Shown one piece after another: positions 1 through 8,381 of a DNA stretch of 64,000 bases. The translations under genes were made by a program, and so were the position numbers. Each line of letters begins with the position of its first letter. Position 1 is the first letter of the stretch. The notes beneath the pieces were generated by a model. The model did no database searches, had not been told where the DNA came from, and saw nothing but the letters and a program-made list of their open reading frames with translations. The stretch is from positions 217,382 through 281,381 of the forward strand of contig CAWBCI010000031.1 of assembly GCA_963787195.1 (NCBI GenBank). The letters are read 5' to 3'. This DNA comes from CAWBCI01 sp963787195 (GTDB taxonomy: Bacteria > Bacteroidota > Bacteroidia > Bacteroidales > JAGOPY01).

Positions 1-2248
1 CAGCAAATCGTAATCCTTATGTTTGAGTTTCAGGATGATCAGCCGGTAATATGGCGGGTAATGGAATTTCAGACGGTCGGCCACCTGCCTGCGGAACATC
101 CCGTCGTAATCATTGTTGATAACCTGACGGATCACCGGGTGATTGGGATTATAAGTCTGTATCACCACCCTCCCCCGCTTCGACTTCCGGCCCGCCCGGC
201 CTGAAACCTGGGCCATGAGCTGGAAACTTCTTTCATAAGAACGAAAATCCGGGAAATGTATCATATTGTCGGCATTCAGTATCCCGACCACACTCACATT
301 ATCAAAGTCCAGCCCTTTCGTCACCATCTGTGTGCCAACGAGTATATCTATTTTCCTCTCCTCAAATTCAGAAATGATTTTATGATGGGAATTTTTTGTC
401 CGGGTCGAATCCAGGTCCATGCGGCGGATATGATGTTCCGGATATATCAGTTCAAGTTCTTCTTCTATCTTCTCTGTCCCAAAACCTTTCATTACTATTC
501 GTGTATTCCCACATTCAGGGCATTTTGGGGGAATAGGAATGGAATATCCGCAGTAATGGCATTTGGCCTTGTGTTCGGCTTTATGATAAGTAAGGGAGAT
601 ATCGCAATGTTTGCATTGCGGGATCCAGTTGCATACATCACATTCGAGGTGCAGGGAAAAGCCCCGGCGGTTCTGGAAGAGTATGATCTGTTCCTTGTTT
701 TCGAGGGCCCTGTTCATCTCCTCCATCAGCACTGACGAAAAAATTGAACGGAGAGTTTTCCGACGGCTTTCCTCCTTCATGTTTGCTATCAGTATCTCCG
801 GCATCTGTATCCCCCCGAAACGCTCCGACATCTCCACCAGACCATACTTTCCTGAAAGGGTATTATAATAGCTTTCCACAGCCGGTGTAGCTGATCCGAG
901 GACGGTTTTAGCGCCGTGTATACCAGCAAGGTAGATAGCTGAATCTCTTGCATTATATCTCGGTGCGGGATCATATTGTTTATAGGAAGAATCATGTTCC
1001 TCGTCGACGATCACCAGGCCTAAATCCGAATACGGCAGGAAAAGGGCCGAACGCGCTCCAAGCATAACCCGGAAGCGTTTGCTTTCGTCATTCCCTTTTC
1101 CGTTCAGGGTCTGGTACCAGATTTCAGCCCTTTCATTTTCGTTATACCTGGAATGATATATCCCAACCTGATCTCCGAAATACTTCCGGAGCCGGTTAAT
1201 GATCTGGGATGTCAAGGCTATTTCAGGCAGCAGATAAAGGACCTGTTTTCCATTTTCCAGGGCTTCGGCTATAAGCTTAATATAAATCTCGGTCTTACCG
1301 CTGGAAGTGATCCCATGCAGCAAAACCACATCTTTCTCTTTAAAATGTTCTGTGATAGCATCATGAGCGCTTTGCTGATGTTCGCTCAAAAGGATATCAT
1401 CCGGATGAGCAAGAGCGCCCGCTATATCAAAATGGCTGGCTTCCTTCTCATAAATCTCAAAAATGCCCTTTTCAACCAAAGCTTTTAGAGCTTCCGGAGA
1501 GCCATCCACACTTTTTAATAATTGTTGCCGGCTAACTTCAGCTTTTTTATCCAGAAGATTGCGGGAAAGGTTAATATAGGAAATGATTAACTGTAACTGA
1601 CGAAAAGCCCTTTTACCCAGATCATCGAATAATTTCCTGATTGCTTCTTCATCTTCCGCATAAAGCCTTGAGAAACGAACATAGGTCTGTTTCTTAGGAC
1701 GATAGCCCTGCTGAAGTTTTTCCTCCACTTCTGCAATGCCTTTTTCGATAAGATTTTTTACCAGGGGAATGACCTTCTGAAGCTCAGCAATATGTGCAAT
1801 CATACTGATGCTGAGTTTTTTCTGATGAGTCAGCGCTTCCACCACCATCTGTTCCCTCTCGTTAAGGGCAGCCGGATCAATGACAGCTTCGGGCTTCAGA
1901 CAGATAAGAGTTTCGCTTGTAAGTTTCAATCCGCCGGGGAGGGCCGCATTCATAACTTCTCCGGGCGTACAGAGATAGTATTCCGACATCCATTTCCAGA
2001 GCCTGAATTGCTTTTCATTGACCAGGGGAAAATCATCCAGAACCGAGAGAATATCTTTGGCCTGGTAAGCCAGTGGGGGATTTTCATGGGTCCTTAACTA
2101 CAAGTGCAGTATAAACTTTCTTTTTGCCAAATTGCACTACAACTCTTTTACCGGCCGTCAATCCGGCAGTAAGCTCTTCCGGCACACTGTAGGTAAAGTA
2201 ACCGGGCAGTGGCAGAGGTAATAAAACATCGGCAAAAGTAATTGGCAT
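1..2248 (-). CDS. priA: Primosomal protein N' (replication restart helicase PriA), C-terminus cut by window edge, one frameshift
   Basis: PriA is a superfamily 2 3'-5' DNA helicase that reloads the replisome at stalled forks. Reading the minus strand from the ATG at 2248 gives a typical PriA N-terminal DNA-binding domain (MPITFADVLLPLPLPGYFTY), then Walker A (GITSSGKTEIY, near 1290-1320), a DEEH box (VIVDEEHDSSYKQ, near 975-1015), and the paired zinc-binding cysteines (CDVCNWIPQCKHC and CHYCGY..CPECGN, near 505-650). The frame breaks near 2092-2094 in a CCC run: VVKD should continue into HENPPLAYQAKDIL, and removing one C restores it. The corrected open part is 749 codons and runs off the left edge, about 70 residues short of a usual PriA. 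The identification is firm; the break is most likely a consensus error. Confidence 0.95.
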
Positions 2249-2285
2249 AAAATCTTAATTATTACAAGCTGAGTGGTCCCAGGCC

Positions 2286-3266
2286 TTAGATCGACAGGAC
2301 TTCCGCAATATGCAGCAGGTCCATATTCATCATCTGGTGTTGTTTGATGGATTTCGCGAAAGGTGTAAAAACAATTTTCCGGTTCCGGGATCCAACCATC
2401 ATACTTTTCTTCCCATCCAGCAATGCTTTCACTGCATGATAACCCATTTCGCTTGCAAGGACCCTGTCGGATGAAGACGGAGATCCCCCCCTTTGTATAT
2501 GGCCAAGTATGGAAACCCTGGTCTCAAACTCCGGAAAATTCTTTCTGATTATTTTGGAAACTTCTATTGCTCCTCCCGAGTCATCCCCTTCGGAGACTAT
2601 AATGATGCCGGAAGTTTTATTCCGGCTATAGTCATTTCTGAGTTTATCAATCAACTCATTCACATAGGTAATGCTCTCGGGGATAAGTATTTTTTCGGCT
2701 CCGGTTGCCAGGCCGCTTCGCAGCGCAATAAATCCGGCATCCCGGCCCATCACCTCTATAATAAAAATACGGTCGTGGGAGCTGGCCGTGTCGCGTATCT
2801 TATCGACAGCCTCCACGACAGTATTAACTGCTGTGTCGAAACCTATTGTATAATCGGTTCCATAAAGGTCATTGTCGATAGTGCCGGGCAAACCCATGAT
2901 GGGATAATTGAATTCCTTATCAAAGATGCCGGCGCCGGTAAAGGTTCCATCCCCGCCAATTACTATCAGTGCGTCGATCTGATTGCTAATTAAATTATCA
3001 TAGGCTTTCTTGCGGCCTTCTTTTGTACGGAACTCTTCGCTCCGGGCTGTCTTCAGAATTGTTCCACCCCTTTGAATTATATTAGAAACTGATCGGCTAT
3101 GCATAGCTTCCATCATATTATGGATCAGGCCGTGATATCCCTTCAGAATACCGACCACTTCCCGGTTATAATAGATCCCGGTTCGGACCACAGCCCGGAT
3201 AGCAGCATTCATTCCGGGAGCATCGCCACCGGATGTAAGCACTCCAATCCTTTTTATACTTGTCAT
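2286..3266 (-). CDS. pfkA: ATP-dependent 6-phosphofructokinase
   Basis: Phosphorylates fructose 6-phosphate to fructose 1,6-bisphosphate, the committed step of glycolysis. Visible motifs are the N-terminal ATP-binding loop (GVLTSGGDAPGMNAAIR), GGDGTFTGA, the substrate/catalytic motif PGTIDNDLYGTD, the MGRDAGFIAL stretch and GHIQRGGSPSSSDR. The GGDGT glycine-rich motif fits the ATP-using rather than the pyrophosphate-using subgroup. I prefer the ATG at 3266 (326 residues, the usual bacterial length) to an in-frame TTG at 3290. It lies 37 bp downstream of priA on the same strand. Confidence 0.96.
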   Translation of the reverse strand: MTSIKRIGVLTSGGDAPGMNAAIRAVVRTGIYYNREVVGILKGYHGLIHNMMEAMHSRSVSNIIQRGGTILKTARSEEFRTKEGRKKAYDNLISNQIDALIVIGGDGTFTGAGIFDKEFNYPIMGLPGTIDNDLYGTDYTIGFDTAVNTVVEAVDKIRDTASSHDRIFIIEVMGRDAGFIALRSGLATGAEKILIPESITYVNELIDKLRNDYSRNKTSGIIIVSEGDDSGGAIEVSKIIRKNFPEFETRVSILGHIQRGGSPSSSDRVLASEMGYHAVKALLDGKKSMMVGSRNRKIVFTPFAKSIKQHQMMNMDLLHIAEVLSI

Positions 3267-3336
3267 ATTCTCAATTGAATTAGGCCGCAAAATTAGTCAA
3301 AATCAGGGAGCGAAGAATGTAAAATTTTGATGCGTC

Positions 3337-4472
3337 TCATGCCTTCCGCTTGCTGCCCTCATATACTTCAAATTTCAATAAACGGCATTCCAGCGGTCCG
3401 TTGAAAAGTTTAATTTTCCGGGTTGGCCGAAGACCTATAAACTTAGCCGCTTCAAGGTTAGACACCAGCACCCAGACCGTAAAGCCGGCATAATCCTGCT
3501 TTAACTTGTCTCCCACTCCTTTGTAAAAGGAAATAATATCATCGATCCTGAGTCGCTCTCCAAAGGGAGCGTTGGTAACCAGGCAGCCCTTTGCAAAAGG
3601 AGGATGGGCCTCGAAAAAGTCGTTTTCGCGTACCCGGATGATATGATCAAGTTTGGCTCCCCGTATGTTCGAAGTAGCTGCGCGGACAGCCCTCCGGTCA
3701 TTATCAAATCCAAGAAAAGGAACTTCGGTGTCGGAACGTGCTGAATCAGCTTCTTCTTTCACCTGCTTCCATAATTTTTCATCAAAATCTTTCCAGCGCT
3801 GAAAGCCATAACTTTCCCGGTAATAACCAGCAGGGATAGAAGAAGCCATCATAGCTGCTTCCATGAGAATTGTTCCCGAACCGCACATCGGATCCATAAA
3901 GGGCATTTTCATATCCCAGCCGCTGAGATGGATTAAGCCGGCCGCCAGCACCTCGTTGATCGGGGCCTCGACCGTATATCGCCGGTAGCCGCGCAAATGA
4001 AGTGAAGAACCTGAGCTATCAAGGGAAACCGTACAGCGGTTCCTGAACATATGTATACTGATCAAGAGATCCGGATTATCCGTATCCACCCGGGCCTTTG
4101 CCCGGTGCGATTTCGAAAGCGATCAACTATGGCGTCCTTCGATCTCAGTGAAACATATCCCGAATGGGTAAATACCGAATAGCTGATTACGCTGTCAATA
4201 GCAAAAGTAGAATGCAGATCCAGATAATCCTCCCAGGGTATTGCCATAACCCCGTCATAAAGCTGTTGTTCATTATCCGCCTCGAAGGTGGCAATCGGCA
4301 TTAACAAGCGCAGGCATAAGCGGGAGCGGTAATTTACGCTGTACATCAATCGTTTATCACCTTTAAAACTCACTGCACGGGTAATTATAGTCACTTCTTC
4401 CGCACCCAGTTTTCCAAGTTCAGCAGCCAGGACTTCTTCCAGTCCTTCACTGGTCTTGGCTATCATCAACAT
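3337..4472 (-). CDS. THUMP-domain class I SAM-dependent RNA methyltransferase, RlmL/YcbY type, one frameshift
   Basis: Likely modifies 23S rRNA guanine (RlmL N-terminal half homologue). The first part (residues about 1-125) is a ferredoxin-like/THUMP RNA-binding region; the second has the UPF0020 methyltransferase fold with the SAM-binding motif DPMCGSGTILMEAA and a motif IV reading TNAPFGERL. Family members normally have NPPY/NPPF here, so the alanine is unusual. The two halves are in different frames; restoring one G in the run at 4089-4094 gives RPGVDTDNPDLL and a 378-residue protein, as expected. ATGs at 4472 and 4466 are both possible (AAGAAGG lies 8 nt before the latter); an upstream TTG at 4493 is also in frame. 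The exact methylated base is not determinable from sequence. Confidence 0.87.
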
Positions 4473-4516
4473 GTCCTTCTTATTTTCAATCAAAATAAAA
4501 TAATATTTAAAAGAAT

Positions 4517-5662
4517 TTATTTATTATCGCCATCTCCACTTTCACTCTTCGAAGGTCCTGCAAGATGGCTTAGCTTATCTTTCAAGCCTTTAAGTATCAA
4601 TCCGTGTTTCAGAGGTTTGTCATTGCTTAACAGATAGGCCACCGGTTTTAGCCAGTCTATATTTTCAAATATAATCTTTATAGCAGCCAGGAAAGGGATA
4701 ACCACCAGCATACCGGTAACTCCCCAAACCATACCTCCTATAATGATCCCCAAAATGATCATTAGAGGGTTTATCCTCACATAACTCCCTGTAATATTAG
4801 GTGTAAGTATGTTGTTTTCAGTAAATTGTATTACCAGATAAAGCAGGAATACAGAAATGAACAGACGGGGCGAATCCCCGGTGAGTAAGGCAAATATCAG
4901 GGGAAAGGCAGCTCCTATCCAGGTTCCGAAATAAGGGATCAGGTTGAAACTTGCCGAGATGATCCCGAAAAGTATGGCATATTTCAATCCTATCAGGTAA
5001 AGTCCCAGTGAATTCAATACACAAAGAATTGCTACCACGGTAAATAAACCACTGATATATTTCTGGATCATCAGGGTAATTTGACTGACAATGCTGTCGG
5101 CATGTTTTTTACGTTGTTCCGGCACTATCATCACCATAAAATGCTTGAAACGGTCGCGAAAGTTCAGCAGGTAAAACATAAATACCGGAAGCAGGACTAT
5201 TTTAAAGAGGGTATTAGCCGTGGCCGTAACCGGTCCCGCGATGATCGCGCCTCCAGTATCAAAGAGTTTGTTCACCAGTTCCTTTAAAAAAGCATGTTGC
5301 TTGCTTGAATTTACCCCGAAACGCTCCTCGATAAACAGGCGCATGAATTCAAGATTAGCGACTGCTTTCTGCTTCAGGCTGGGAAAATCATCTGTAAGAC
5401 TCTGGACCTGCCTTACCAGCAAACTGATCGCAAAATAAAAAACAGCTACGAAGATCAATACGCTTAAAATATTCGCAAGTGGTTTGGGGAATTTGATCTT
5501 AATGAATAATTCGGAAAGCGGATGGATCAGGATCGCGAAAAGAAAGGCCAGGGTAATTGGTATGAGTATATCCCTGGCAATGACCACCACGAAAAAAAAG
5601 ATGATGATGATGGCAAGGGTATAATAAATATATCTTAAGCGGGTTAATTTCTGATTCTCCAT
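4517..5662 (-). CDS. AI-2E family transporter (PerM/YdiK-like membrane permease)
   Basis: A 381-residue inner-membrane protein of the AI-2E/UPF0118 family, whose members export autoinducer-2 or act as ion/proton antiporters; substrates of individual members are mostly unknown. I see a first hydrophobic pair (residues about 10-70: YYTLAIIIIFFFVVVIARDI, ILIPITLAFLFAILIHPL), a soluble middle region with RQVQSLTDDFP, and a cluster of C-terminal helices with the conserved PYFGTWIGAAFPLIFALL and NNILTPNITGSYVRINPL signatures. The C-terminal tail is charged. It starts at ATG 5662 and ends 44 bp from the RlmL-like gene, so the two may be cotranscribed. No partner gene hints at its substrate. Confidence 0.9.
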   Translation of the reverse strand: MENQKLTRLRYIYYTLAIIIIFFFVVVIARDILIPITLAFLFAILIHPLSELFIKIKFPKPLANILSVLIFVAVFYFAISLLVRQVQSLTDDFPSLKQKAVANLEFMRLFIEERFGVNSSKQHAFLKELVNKLFDTGGAIIAGPVTATANTLFKIVLLPVFMFYLLNFRDRFKHFMVMIVPEQRKKHADSIVSQITLMIQKYISGLFTVVAILCVLNSLGLYLIGLKYAILFGIISASFNLIPYFGTWIGAAFPLIFALLTGDSPRLFISVFLLYLVIQFTENNILTPNITGSYVRINPLMIILGIIIGGMVWGVTGMLVVIPFLAAIKIIFENIDWLKPVAYLLSNDKPLKHGLILKGLKDKLSHLAGPSKSESGDGDNK

Positions 5663-5693
5663 TAATAGCTGTTGATATTATTTATGAAGATAA

Positions 5694-5726
5694 TTTAAAT
5701 GTAAATATAATTGATTTTTACTTTTG
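5694..5726 (+). promoter_or_regulatory. Predicted Bacteroidota-type promoter before the MazG-like gene
   Basis: TTTA at 5694-5697, 21 nt, then TACTTTTG at 5719-5726. This fits the Bacteroidota primary sigma pattern (TTTG-like -33 box, TAnnTTTG -7 box). The start codon at 5777 lies 50 nt downstream. Prediction from sequence only. Confidence 0.45.
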
Positions 5727-5776
5727 TGCCGGTGAAGGCCGGAATTAACTTAAATTCATTCATATCATTTATTATT

Positions 5777-6106
5777 ATGACTATTGAAGAAGCCCAGCTT
5801 ATGGTAGATACCTGGATCAGGGAAAACGGGGTCAGGTATTTCAATGAACTTACCAATACAGCTATCCTGATGGAGGAGGTTGGAGAGGTAGCCCGCATTA
5901 TCGCCCGGAAATACGGCGAGCAATCCTTTAAGGAATCGGAAAAAGATTTGAATCTCGCGGATGAATTTGCCGATGTGCTCTTCGTTCTGATCTGCCTTGC
6001 AAATCAGACAGGAGTTGATCTCACGAAAGCACTGGAACTCAACCTTGAGAAAAAAACTATGAGGGATAAATCCCGCCATGCCAATAATAAAAAGCTTTTC
6101 AGCTGA
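5777..6106 (+). CDS. MazG-like nucleotide pyrophosphohydrolase
   Basis: A 109-residue all-alpha NTP pyrophosphatase that probably removes pyrophosphate from (possibly non-canonical) nucleoside triphosphates. The Mg-binding motif pair is present: EEVGE at residues 33-37 (E33, E34, E37) and EFAD at residues 63-66 (E63, D66). The length fits the single-domain MazG-like group, not full two-domain MazG. I chose ATG 5777 (MTIEEAQLMVDTWI) because homologues begin there; the longer upstream reading adds an unrelated leader. It is divergent from the AI-2E gene and 47 bp from the following ABC permease gene. Substrate preference is unknown. Confidence 0.88.
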   Translation: MTIEEAQLMVDTWIRENGVRYFNELTNTAILMEEVGEVARIIARKYGEQSFKESEKDLNLADEFADVLFVLICLANQTGVDLTKALELNLEKKTMRDKSRHANNKKLFS

Positions 6107-6153
6107 AATTATAAATTTGTTTAACTTGCCATCTTATTTGAAACACATAAAAT

Positions 6154-7635
6154 ATGAGCTTTAAATGGTTTTTCATTCATCAATGGAAAGAGTTCTGGAG
6201 ATCATCTATTTGGCAGCGTAATGTAGCCCTGAATATCTTCCTGGGATTTGTGTTATTTCTGCTGATCCTGGATTTCCTGGTGCTTGGTTTGTTTTTGACA
6301 GAGATCCTGCAAAAAACATTTAGCGACCAAAGTCCGGTTTACGTTCTGAGTTCAGGCTTGATTTATTATTTTTTCGCGGATTTACTGATCCGCTACATGA
6401 TGCAATCACTCCCTACTTTTTCGGTCGAATCCTATCTTCATCTTCCTATAAAAAAATCCTCCATAGCCCACTTTGTTATAGGTAAATCCTTCCTGCATAT
6501 ACTTAATTTCCTGCCTTTACTCATCATAATTCCCTTTACCTTAAAAGCAGTTATCCCTGAGTATAATGGTACAGTAGGATTGGCATGGTTATTCTCGGTT
6601 ATCTTTCTGATCTTCAATAACAATTTGCTGGCCACTTATCTGAAACGTCAACTGGTCTCTAAACCGGCCATTCCGGGGATCTTCAGCCTGCTGGTTATCG
6701 GCCTTGCATTTATGGATTATTTCGGATTGATAAGCCTTTCACATTATTCCGGCCTGGCTATGGGCTTTATCATCCTGCATCCTGTCCTGACTCTCATCCC
6801 CTTTGGACTGATGGTTACTATGTACCTGATTAACTTCTTCTACCTGAAATCCAAAATGTACCCGGACGAGATCATTAAGACCAAGACTTATCAGGCCGGG
6901 GATATGAGAAGCATTAAATATTTAGAATCCCTTGGCCTGACCGGCGACCTTATGGCCCTGGAAATCAAACTCTGGCTGAGGCATAAACGGACCAAGAGTA
7001 TGCTTTACCTGCTTCCTGTTTTCCTCTTATATGGTTTATTTTTCTACCCTCAGCCTGAGTATAAAAATGATAGCGCATTTTTAGTTTTTATCGGGGTTTT
7101 TATTTCAGGAGGTTTAATGATGAACTATCTGAATTACGCCTTTGGTTATGAAAGCAATTACTTTGATGGTATACTGACCCGTAAGATCGACATGGGAAGA
7201 TATATAGGCGCTAAATATACGCTTGGAATATCCATCACTATTTTATGTTATATTCTGACTATTCCTTATGTGTATTTCGGATGGAATATCCTGCTGATCA
7301 ATACTGCATGTTTCCTTTTCAATATTGGCGTGCTTTCTATCGTACTTCTTTACCTGGCCACCTATAACAAAAAGAAAATGGACCTGACTAAAGGGGCAAC
7401 TTTTAATTATCAGGGTGTGGGGGTGATGAATTGGCTTGTACTGGTACCGGCCTTCCTTTTCCCGGTAATAGTCTATTTCGTCCTGGGAAAAATTTTCAAT
7501 CAATATACTGCCCTGGCGGTGCTGGCGGGTTTGGGACTTGTCGGACTGGCCTTTCGGAAAGTTTTCATCAACATGATATTTCTGAATTTTCAAAAAAGAA
7601 AATATATCATGTCTGAAGGATTCAGGGAAAGTTAA
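6154..7635 (+). CDS. DUF5687 family ABC transporter permease
   Basis: A 493-residue polytopic membrane protein of the Bacteroidota-specific DUF5687 family. Hydrophobic segments run through the whole chain; the N-terminus (FIHQWKEFWRSSIWQRNVAL, then a hydrophobic helix) is characteristic of the family, and a charged loop (SLGLTGDLMALEIKLWLRHK) separates the two membrane halves. It lies 30 bp before an ABC ATPase gene and very likely forms the membrane half of the same transporter. The substrate is unknown; the ATPase resembles ABC-2 type export systems. Confidence 0.88.
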   Translation: MSFKWFFIHQWKEFWRSSIWQRNVALNIFLGFVLFLLILDFLVLGLFLTEILQKTFSDQSPVYVLSSGLIYYFFADLLIRYMMQSLPTFSVESYLHLPIKKSSIAHFVIGKSFLHILNFLPLLIIIPFTLKAVIPEYNGTVGLAWLFSVIFLIFNNNLLATYLKRQLVSKPAIPGIFSLLVIGLAFMDYFGLISLSHYSGLAMGFIILHPVLTLIPFGLMVTMYLINFFYLKSKMYPDEIIKTKTYQAGDMRSIKYLESLGLTGDLMALEIKLWLRHKRTKSMLYLLPVFLLYGLFFYPQPEYKNDSAFLVFIGVFISGGLMMNYLNYAFGYESNYFDGILTRKIDMGRYIGAKYTLGISITILCYILTIPYVYFGWNILLINTACFLFNIGVLSIVLLYLATYNKKKMDLTKGATFNYQGVGVMNWLVLVPAFLFPVIVYFVLGKIFNQYTALAVLAGLGLVGLAFRKVFINMIFLNFQKRKYIMSEGFRES

Positions 7636-7665
7636 TTTATTCATTAATATTCATCTTTTTATAAT

Positions 7666-8362
7666 ATGATTACAGTTAAAGATCTTACTAAAGTTTACGG
7701 CGGGGTGACCGTGTTAAACATACCAAATCTGAACATTAAAAGGGGCGAAAGCTTTGGGCTGGTTGGAAATAACGGAGCCGGAAAAACCACTTTCTTCCGC
7801 CTGATCCTGGATCTGATCAGACCTCAAACAGGAGAAGTCATGTCGAAGGATAAGAATGTTGCCCATAATGAAGGCTGGAAAATGTATACCGGTTCATATC
7901 TCGACCGTAATTTCCTGATTGATTACCTGACCCCGGAAGAATATTTTGATTTTACAGGGAAGATCCATGGAATGCCGGCTGCAGGATATCAGGACTTTCC
8001 TGGGGGATTTTCATGATTTTTTTAATGAAGAGATTTTGGGGAAGAAGAAGTATATACGGGACCTTTCGCGCGGGAACCAGCAGAAAGTCGGTATAGCTGC
8101 CGCTATGATGGCTGAGCCCGAAATCCTCATCCTGGATGAGCCTTTCAACAGCCTTGATCCCAGCACCCAGATCCGCTTGAAAAACCTTCTGAACAAACTG
8201 AAAAAAGACAAACAGGTGACTATGCTGATCTCAAGTCATGACCTGAATCATGTAACTGAAGTCTGCGACCGCATCGCGGTTCTGGAAAAAGGTCTGATCG
8301 TGCATGATATACATACCGGCGAAAATACTCTGAAAGAACTGGAATCCTATTTTGCCGTCTAA
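7666..8362 (+). CDS. ABC transporter ATP-binding protein, one frameshift
   Basis: The ATPase partner of the DUF5687 permease. It contains Walker A (GLVGNNGAGKTTFFRLIL), the ABC signature region (LSRGNQQKVGIAAAMM), Walker B (EILILDEPFNSLD) and the switch histidine (ISSHDLNHV). LSRGN in place of LSGGQ is common in ABC-2 type exporters. The frame breaks near 7983 in GCAGGATATC: removing one G joins MPAA to DIRTFLGDFHDFF and gives a 231-residue protein of normal length. The break falls between Walker A and the signature, so an uncorrected product would be inactive; because all motifs are intact I read it as a sequence error. Confidence 0.92.
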
Positions 8363-8381
8363 GTTTTCTTAATTTTGCCGG

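Noticed and set aside
1..2248. priA as a broken gene or pseudogene
   Set aside because: The frame resumes immediately and all motifs on both sides are intact. With 13 similar events in the window, a consensus error is much more likely.
2493..2993. Plus-strand open frame antisense to pfkA
   Set aside because: No family resemblance, and the opposite strand is an intact phosphofructokinase; long antisense frames here are shadows.
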